Source: Planctomycetota bacterium (GTDB lineage: Bacteria > Planctomycetota > PUPC01 > DSUN01). Taken from it: DNA of 33,107 bases. The translations under genes and the position numbers were made by a program. Below are positions 28,174-33,107 of this stretch, piece by piece (positions within the stretch are counted from its first letter, which is position 1; every line of letters starts with the position of its first letter). The DNA lies in assembly GCA_016872855.1 (NCBI GenBank), contig VGYV01000006.1:1-33107 (forward strand). The letters are read 5' to 3'. The notes under the pieces were generated by a model, which was not told where the DNA came from, made no database searches, and saw only the letters and a list, made by a program, of their open reading frames with translations.

Positions 28174-28785
28174 TCACAGTGCCCGCACCCCGCCCCCGCC
28201 CATGCTCACCAGCAGCCGGGCCGCGGCAAGCTTCAGGTCCTCGCTTCCCGCCCCCACAGCCACGGGAGCCGAGGCCAAGCCGCCCGCCGCCCGCGGCGGC
28301 CTGCACGGCGCGACCGTCGCCCGCGAGGCAGCCGCCGCCGCGTCGGCCGCCAGCCGGGCCGCCAGTTCCCCCCGCACGGCGGCCAGCAGCTCCGCGGGAT
28401 AGGCCACGGAGGCCCAGCCAGGCCCCAGGCCCGCGCGGGCAAGCGCCGTCTCCCCGCCTTGCTCGTGCACGTAGAACCACGCGAGGTCGTCAAGCGCCGC
28501 GTCATGCGCCCAGGCTGGCTTCCTGCGCGGCCTCTCCGCCGCCGGCCCTGAGTCCACGCAGGCCATCGCATAGGCCCGCACCCACACCCCTGCCGCGGCG
28601 TCGAGCGCGCCGCCGTCGCCGGCACGCGCCACCATCGCGGTCAGGCCGCGCAGGAAACCAGGCGCCGCCAGCACCGCGGCTTGCGTCCCGGCCCCCAACT
28701 TCAAGTCACGCAGCGCCCGCCCCACCGCACCCGCCAGGCGGTGCAGCATCCCCACGGCCCGCATTGCCCCTGTGTCCGTGCTCAT
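28174..28785 (-). CDS. Hypothetical Ala-rich protein of the phage-like island
   Basis: MSTDTGAMRAVGMLHRLAGAVGRALRDLKLGAGTQ...; ATGA overlap with the upstream gene. Confidence 0.5.
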   Translation of the reverse strand: MSTDTGAMRAVGMLHRLAGAVGRALRDLKLGAGTQAAVLAAPGFLRGLTAMVARAGDGGALDAAAGVWVRAYAMACVDSGPAAERPRRKPAWAHDAALDDLAWFYVHEQGGETALARAGLGPGWASVAYPAELLAAVRGELAARLAADAAAAASRATVAPCRPPRAAGGLASAPVAVGAGSEDLKLAAARLLVSMGGGGVRAL

Positions 28786-29540
28786 GCCACGTGCTCCTCA
28801 GTCCCCCCCGTCCGTTGCTTCTCACGGGCCGCCGCCAGCGCGGCCTTCACTCGCTCCTCAACGCCCACGGCGGCCAGGGCGTCGCGCCGCTTGCGGGCCG
28901 CCCCCGTGCGCGCGTACAGCGTCCCCGCCGCGTCCTCGAGCCCCTGCCGCCTCACCTCGTCCTCAACGGCCTCCACCAGGTCATGGGGCAGGGTGGCATA
29001 CGTCAGGCCCAGCTCCCCGCCCAGGGCAGGCCCAGGCTCCTCCCTCACCAGGGGCGCCAGCTCGAGCAGCGGGGTGCGGGCAGCCAGCTTGTCGGCTAGC
29101 CCGCCGCGGGCGTGCCGCACCTTCCACGGCTCCAGGTGGTAGCAGGCCACGCAGAGGGCCACCACGCAGCGGCGCACCTCCGCCACGGCCGCCGCCCGCT
29201 CCTCGTCCAGCTTGCGCAGCTCGGCGTCCAGCGGCGCCAGCTCCGCGGCGCTCTCGGCTTCCACGGCGGCCGCCAGCTTTGCCCGCAGCTCGTCGAGGGT
29301 GCGCTCCGCGGCCTCCACCATCAGCCGGCCCGCCGCCTCCCCTTCCGCCGCCTCCTTGCCCGCGCCGCCCGGCGCGCCGGCCAGGCGTCGCTGCGCGGCG
29401 GCCACGGCCGCCTCGTGGGCCGCGGCCAGCTCCGCACGCAGCGCCGGCAGCCGGCCCTCCATGTCCACCACTTCACCCGCTATCTCGGCAGCCGTCGCCC
29501 GCTCGCCGCCGGCCAGTAGCTTCCACAGTCGCTTGCCCAC
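28782..29540 (-). CDS. Coiled-coil hypothetical protein of the phage-like island
   Basis: MGKRLWKLLAGGERATAAEIAGEVVDMEGRLPALRAELAAAHEAAVAAAQRRLAG...; strongly helical; overlaps the next gene by 4 nt. Confidence 0.55.
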   Translation of the reverse strand: MGKRLWKLLAGGERATAAEIAGEVVDMEGRLPALRAELAAAHEAAVAAAQRRLAGAPGGAGKEAAEGEAAGRLMVEAAERTLDELRAKLAAAVEAESAAELAPLDAELRKLDEERAAAVAEVRRCVVALCVACYHLEPWKVRHARGGLADKLAARTPLLELAPLVREEPGPALGGELGLTYATLPHDLVEAVEDEVRRQGLEDAAGTLYARTGAARKRRDALAAVGVEERVKAALAAAREKQRTGGTEEHVA

Positions 29541-29681
29541 GTCGCTATTCTCCTTTCGCGCCCCATCGCGCCCCAGCTTGCCCCCGGCGGCGGGGCCGGG
29601 CGGGCCTCAGCTCGGTCCCGCCCGGCCACCCCCGCAAGGAGGCGTCGCCGCCGGCATGGCAGGTTCCCGCGGCAACGCGCG

Positions 29682-30269
29682 TCATTGTAGAGGGTGCGAG
29701 GCCGCCCCGCCAGAGTCGTCCGGGGCGCTTTTTCCGAAAATCCGGCAGGCCACCTCAAGCCCCGCGTCGCCATCGGCCACCACGGCCCCCACGGCGGCCG
29801 CCGCGCTGGCCAGCACGCGGCCCGCCTCCCCGAGCGTCCCCAGGGTCAGCCGCCGCGCGTCATAGCTCCCATCCGCCCGAAACAGCAGGGCCACGGGCCA
29901 CCCCCGCTTGCGGAACCCGCCCAGCAGCCGCGACAAGCCCCGCCGGCCCAGCGGCACGCCCGCCGCTGCCAGCCGCCGGGCCGCCTCTGCCACGCTCAAG
30001 CCCCTCTGCCCTTCACAGCCCGTCGCCAGCTCTGCCAGGGCCTCAGCAACGCCCCCCAGAGCCGCCGGCACGCGGCCGCCCCCAGCCACGCGCAAGGCTT
30101 CGTCCACAGCATCCCGCATCGCATCACGCAACTCGTACCCCCGCCGCCGCGAGGCCACCAGGAAGCCCCGCACGGGCGAGGCCGCCTCCCGCACCCGCCG
30201 CAGGAGCGCGCCCAGGCGGGCCGCCTGGCTCCCGCGCAGCGTCGGTGTGCCGCGGGCCGCGTCGCTCAT
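29682..30269 (-). CDS. Hypothetical protein with HTH-like segment
   Basis: From MSDAARGTPTLRGSQAARLGALLRRVREAASPVRGFLV...; LSVAEAARRLAAAGVPLGRRGLSRLLGGFRKRGWPVALLFR; start overlaps upstream stop (ATGA). Confidence 0.5.
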   Translation of the reverse strand: MSDAARGTPTLRGSQAARLGALLRRVREAASPVRGFLVASRRRGYELRDAMRDAVDEALRVAGGGRVPAALGGVAEALAELATGCEGQRGLSVAEAARRLAAAGVPLGRRGLSRLLGGFRKRGWPVALLFRADGSYDARRLTLGTLGEAGRVLASAAAAVGAVVADGDAGLEVACRIFGKSAPDDSGGAASHPLQ

Positions 30270-30439
30270 GCGTCCAGGCCTCCCGCCGAATCGGTCGTCT
30301 TGCACCGGCCCCCGCAGCGGCCGCACCTGTGGAATCGCACCCGCACCGCGCCCAGCCGCCGCGTACTGTAGGTGGGCGCCACCCCCCCGCATGCCGGGCA
30401 TGTCGCCCCCCGCGTCGGGTGGTATGTTCCGTGCCCCAT
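30266..30439 (-). CDS. 57-aa zinc-ribbon protein (Com/Ogr-like style)
   Basis: MGHGTYHPTRGATCPACGGVAPTYSTRRLGAVRVRFHRCGRCGGRCKTTDSAGGLDA with CPAC...CGRC pairs. Confidence 0.55.
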   Translation of the reverse strand: MGHGTYHPTRGATCPACGGVAPTYSTRRLGAVRVRFHRCGRCGGRCKTTDSAGGLDA

Positions 30440-30557
30440 CCCGCCCACACCCGCCCTGCCCAGGCCGCTGTCAACTATCCTCTGCGGCCCCAACATCGGC
30501 CGGCATCTTCCCGGTGGTTTCAGGGCGGCGGTTTCGGATCGGTAGAGCACGGCCACG

Positions 30558-31352
30558 TCAGAGCCTCGCTAGCTCGCTGAGGGCATCGTGGATGCGCGAC
30601 TTGAGAGCCCCCTTGATTTCCAGGGCAGAGAGGCCCACCAGCCGGTTGCACAGGGCCGACGGCACGGCCAGCAGGCGCGCACGGAACTCGCGGAGGACCT
30701 CGGCCTTGCGGGCCAGCTCCACCTCGCGGTCAAGCAGCTCCCCGCGCTCTATCCTCACCTGCAATTCCGTCAACTCGCACTTCAGCTTGCGGTAGCGAGC
30801 CTCCCAGTACTCACGCTCCTCTCGCAGGCCCCGCCCGCCCACGGCGCCAGGGTGCCGCTCGCGCAGCCAGGCCGCGATCTCCGCCAGGTCGTATCCCCCG
30901 CCAGAGCGCACCGGCATGCCGTCCCGCTTCCAGTTCTGCACCTGCCGCAAGCTCCGGCCGAACCGGGCCGCAACCTCCCCCATCCTGTCAACCACGCCGC
31001 TCCCCGGGGCCTCTGCGGTCGCAGTCGGGGCCGCCGCGTCGCTCTCCTCATCTTCCGCGTCCTCTCGCGCCAGGCGCTCCCGCAACCGCTCGCGCAGCCG
31101 GGGGATCGAGTCCAGCTCTGCCTTTGTCAGGCCAGCCCCGGCCGCGGCCTTCGCCACCATCCCGCGGGCCGACTGCTCCTCCACCGCCTCCAGGGCCGTC
31201 ACCAGCCGCGCCAGCCCCTCCGCCCGCTTCCTGTCCGGCGGGGCCGCGGGCGGCGCGGCCACCCCCGGCTCCGGCGCCGGAGTCGCCGGCGCGCCACCTC
31301 TCCGCTTCACCGCCGTGCGCCTGCGGTCACCAGCCACACCGGCCCCTTTCAC
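30558..31352 (-). CDS. Phage DNA-packaging Nu1/small terminase-like protein
   Basis: HTH VVDRMGEVAARFGRSLRQVQNWKRDGMPVRSGGGYDLAEIAAWLRERH followed by coiled coil YWEARYRKLKCELTELQVRIERGELLDREV and LLAVPSALCNRLVGL. Confidence 0.65.
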   Translation of the reverse strand: MKGAGVAGDRRRTAVKRRGGAPATPAPEPGVAAPPAAPPDRKRAEGLARLVTALEAVEEQSARGMVAKAAAGAGLTKAELDSIPRLRERLRERLAREDAEDEESDAAAPTATAEAPGSGVVDRMGEVAARFGRSLRQVQNWKRDGMPVRSGGGYDLAEIAAWLRERHPGAVGGRGLREEREYWEARYRKLKCELTELQVRIERGELLDREVELARKAEVLREFRARLLAVPSALCNRLVGLSALEIKGALKSRIHDALSELARL

Positions 31353-31415
31353 GCGAGGGTGGCACGCGAAAACTGGTGGCAGATTGCCACCAGTTTCCGC
31401 CGGCCCCTTTCACGC
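31339..31415. repeat. Hairpin-containing insertion flanked by a 16-bp direct repeat at the SLOG/Nu1 gene junction
   Basis: ccggcccctttcacgc at 31339-31354 and 31400-31415; perfect 12-bp hairpin arms 31370-31381 and 31385-31396. Confidence 0.85.
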
Positions 31416-31796
31416 CACAGTCACAGGCTTGCCCGCCCGCTCCGCGCAGCCCACGGTGTGCTCGGTCCCCCCCTTGCGGTCGGGGGCCACGAACGCGAGA
31501 AGCGAGTCGGCCATCGAGGCCACCTCCGCGTTGCGGGCGTGGTACCGCGCTGCCCAGGCGTGCCGCGGCGAGCTGGGCAGCAGCCCGGCGAGGTCGGGGG
31601 TGAGCACGGCGTAGGGCAGGCCGAGTCGCTGCGCCACGCCCACCGCCCACGTGTCCACGCCCCGGCAGCCGCCCGAGACCACGCCCACCCGCACGTGCCC
31701 AGCCTCCCGCAGCCGCGCCAGCTCTGCCGCCACGCGGGCCTCCACCGCCTCCCGATCCGTCCGCTTGCGCGAGCCTACCACCCCGAGCCAGTACAC
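31410..31796 (-). CDS. SLOG/DUF2493 (YpsA/DprA-like Rossmannoid) protein
   Basis: YWLGVVGSRKRTDREAVEARVAAEL...VGVVSGGCRGVDTWAVGVAQRLGLPYAVLTPD...YHARNAEVASMADSLLAFVAPDRKGGTEHTVGCAERAGKPVTVA. Confidence 0.75.
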   Translation of the reverse strand: MYWLGVVGSRKRTDREAVEARVAAELARLREAGHVRVGVVSGGCRGVDTWAVGVAQRLGLPYAVLTPDLAGLLPSSPRHAWAARYHARNAEVASMADSLLAFVAPDRKGGTEHTVGCAERAGKPVTVA

Positions 31797-31808
31797 GGGC
31801 GGGCCTCC

Positions 31809-32294
31809 TCAACTGGTGAGCACCAGGGCCGTCGCCAGCGCCCCGCCCCGCAGCAATGGCAGCAGGTGGGCCACGAGAGTCGTCCCCGTGGTCACTACGT
31901 CATCGAGCAGCACGATCCGCAGGCCGCGCACGTCGCGGGCCAGGGGCACGTCGGGGTAGTGCCCCAGGCGTGCCCGCCAGTCGTGGGAAACGGCCGCGGG
32001 CGCGTCGTGGTCAAAGCAGGCGAGGAACCGGGGATCGTCCCGCCAGAGGCGGTACATCAGGGAGTCCGGGCCGCTCCCGCGTGGCGTCGTGATTCGGAAC
32101 CCCGCGAAGTAGCGTTTCAGGTATGGCTCAAAGGCCCGCTTCACGGCCGCGGCCAGGCGAGGGTTGCCGCCGTCCAGCTTGGCAAGCTTCACCGCCTCCA
32201 CTGCCACGGGCTTCGTGGCCAGCACGAAGAAGCCCAGGCGCGTGCCGAGGTTGCCGAGCATGTCACCCAGATAGCGGTTGCGGAGAATCAGCAC
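31809..32294 (-). CDS. Phosphoribosyltransferase (PRTase)-like protein
   Basis: C-terminal [36 protein letters not shown] matches the PRPP-binding motif of ComF-type PRTases. Confidence 0.7.
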   Translation of the reverse strand: MLILRNRYLGDMLGNLGTRLGFFVLATKPVAVEAVKLAKLDGGNPRLAAAVKRAFEPYLKRYFAGFRITTPRGSGPDSLMYRLWRDDPRFLACFDHDAPAAVSHDWRARLGHYPDVPLARDVRGLRIVLLDDVVTTGTTLVAHLLPLLRGGALATALVLTS

Positions 32295-33107
32295 GGCTCC
32301 ACCTCCCCGCCGCCCCCCTCAACTGTGTGGCGTATCCGCAGCTCGTTCAGGGCCGCCACGGCTAGGGGCAGCAGCTCAGGTTCTTCCACCACAAGCCGCG
32401 TGGCGAGCTTCGCGGGCCGCGTGTCCCGCACCGCATCCTCAAGGGCCTTCTGTATCGCGTCGGGGCCATCGAGGCGGGCCGCCACGTCGCCCAGGTCAAC
32501 GTTCTCGAGCTTCAGGGCCTCCCCGAGCGCCGCCATGTCCAGGGCGTTCTTCTCAATGAAGTTCACCAGGCGGTCATCATCCGTTTTGCCATAGGTCGAG
32601 CGCAGCAGGAGCACAACGGCGGCTGCCTCTTTCCGGTTGCGGCAGGCCACGAAGGTGCCCGGCACGGTGTCCGGGAGCCGCAACCCCTCTGACTCCAGTT
32701 CGCTCAGGGCGAGCTTGCGTTGGTGCCCGTCGAGAATCCACTTGCAGTCGCCGTCCTGCCACATGGTGAACCCGCCCAGGATGCCGTTCTCTCGGATGTT
32801 CTTCTTCAGCCGGGCGAGGTCCGCGGGGGCGATGCTCACAAGGTCGTCTTGGAACCACTCGCACTCGCGCCACCGCACGGGCGCCGTCCGCAGCACTCGC
32901 ATCTTCACGGCCGGCCCCGTGGGCTTGCCCGTGGGGGCCGCGCGCGAGCCGGCGAGCCGCCGGCCGTCCCAAACGATCTTCGCCGTCTTGCCATCGTGGT
33001 AGCGCCGGTGGCCCTCAGGCGAGGCAAACACCATCAGGTTCTCAGGCCGGTTGTCATCCTTGCGCTCGTTCACGTGGTGCACCACTTCCGAGCGCTTCAG
33101 GCGTCGT
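32288..33107 (-). CDS. HNH endonuclease-like N-terminus fused to a ParB-like domain (5' end beyond window)
   Basis: RRLKRSEVVHHVNERKDDNRPENLMVFASPEGHRRYH (HNH type, continues off the window edge) followed by LARLKKNIRENGILGGFTMWQDGDCKWILDGHQRKLALSELESEG (ParB-like) and AAAVVLLLRSTYGKTDDDRLVNFIE. Confidence 0.65.
   Translation of the reverse strand, partial: RRLKRSEVVHHVNERKDDNRPENLMVFASPEGHRRYHDGKTAKIVWDGRRLAGSRAAPTGKPTGPAVKMRVLRTAPVRWRECEWFQDDLVSIAPADLARLKKNIRENGILGGFTMWQDGDCKWILDGHQRKLALSELESEGLRLPDTVPGTFVACRNRKEAAAVVLLLRSTYGKTDDDRLVNFIEKNALDMAALGEALKLENVDLGDVAARLDGPDAIQKALEDAVRDTRPAKLATRLVVEEPELLPLAVAALNELRIRHTVEGGGGEVEPC

Noticed and set aside
28174-28176. In-frame TGA as selenocysteine/readthrough joining the 203-aa ORF to the S49-like tail
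   Set aside because: No SECIS-like structure identified and no Sec homologue known to me; a deletion scar is simpler.
29694-29702. tacaat -10-like hexamer on the minus strand at the end of the 29682-30269 gene
   Set aside because: No acceptable -35 at 16-18 nt; it coincides with the last codons CTACAATGA.
30530-30570. ggatcggtagagcacgg resembling a tRNA D-arm (possible attachment site)
   Set aside because: No matching acceptor stem or T-arm (GGTTCGAATCC) could be found nearby on either strand.
28772-30580. 602-aa plus-strand Pro/Arg/Ala-rich ORF
   Set aside because: Low-complexity shadow frame opposite several overlapping minus-strand phage-like genes.

Overview
High-GC bacterial window, possibly Planctomycetota/PVC-like (the taxonomy is a guess from gene content). 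About 0-20.7 kb is a chromosomal metabolic region: a TPP enzyme, a corrinoid protein with a URO-D-family methyltransferase-like protein, a five-gene glycosyltransferase/methyltransferase cluster, a secreted Zn-phospholipase-C-like protein, and a glycogen/maltodextrin block (GH57, galT, glgA, GAF/PAS histidine kinase, response regulator, glgC). About 20.8-24.4 kb is a scar zone: an in-frame helicase/serine-recombinase chimera, an intact comM/yifB-like gene, and a decayed IS66 element (tnpB tail plus internally deleted tnpC). About 24.4-33.1 kb is an all-minus-strand phage-like accessory island. It carries an HNH-ParB fusion, a PRTase, a SLOG/DUF2493 protein, a Nu1-like small terminase, a zinc ribbon, coiled-coil proteins, an orphan S49-peptidase tail, a short tape-measure-like protein and a sigma-like protein. 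No large terminase, portal or capsid gene is visible in the window. Several unrelated palindromic repeats recur. Some sit in frame inside genes (a GT4 gene and glgA), and one 61-bp insertion with a 16-bp direct repeat sits exactly on a stop/start overlap. All family calls come from motif recognition by eye; no database search was run.
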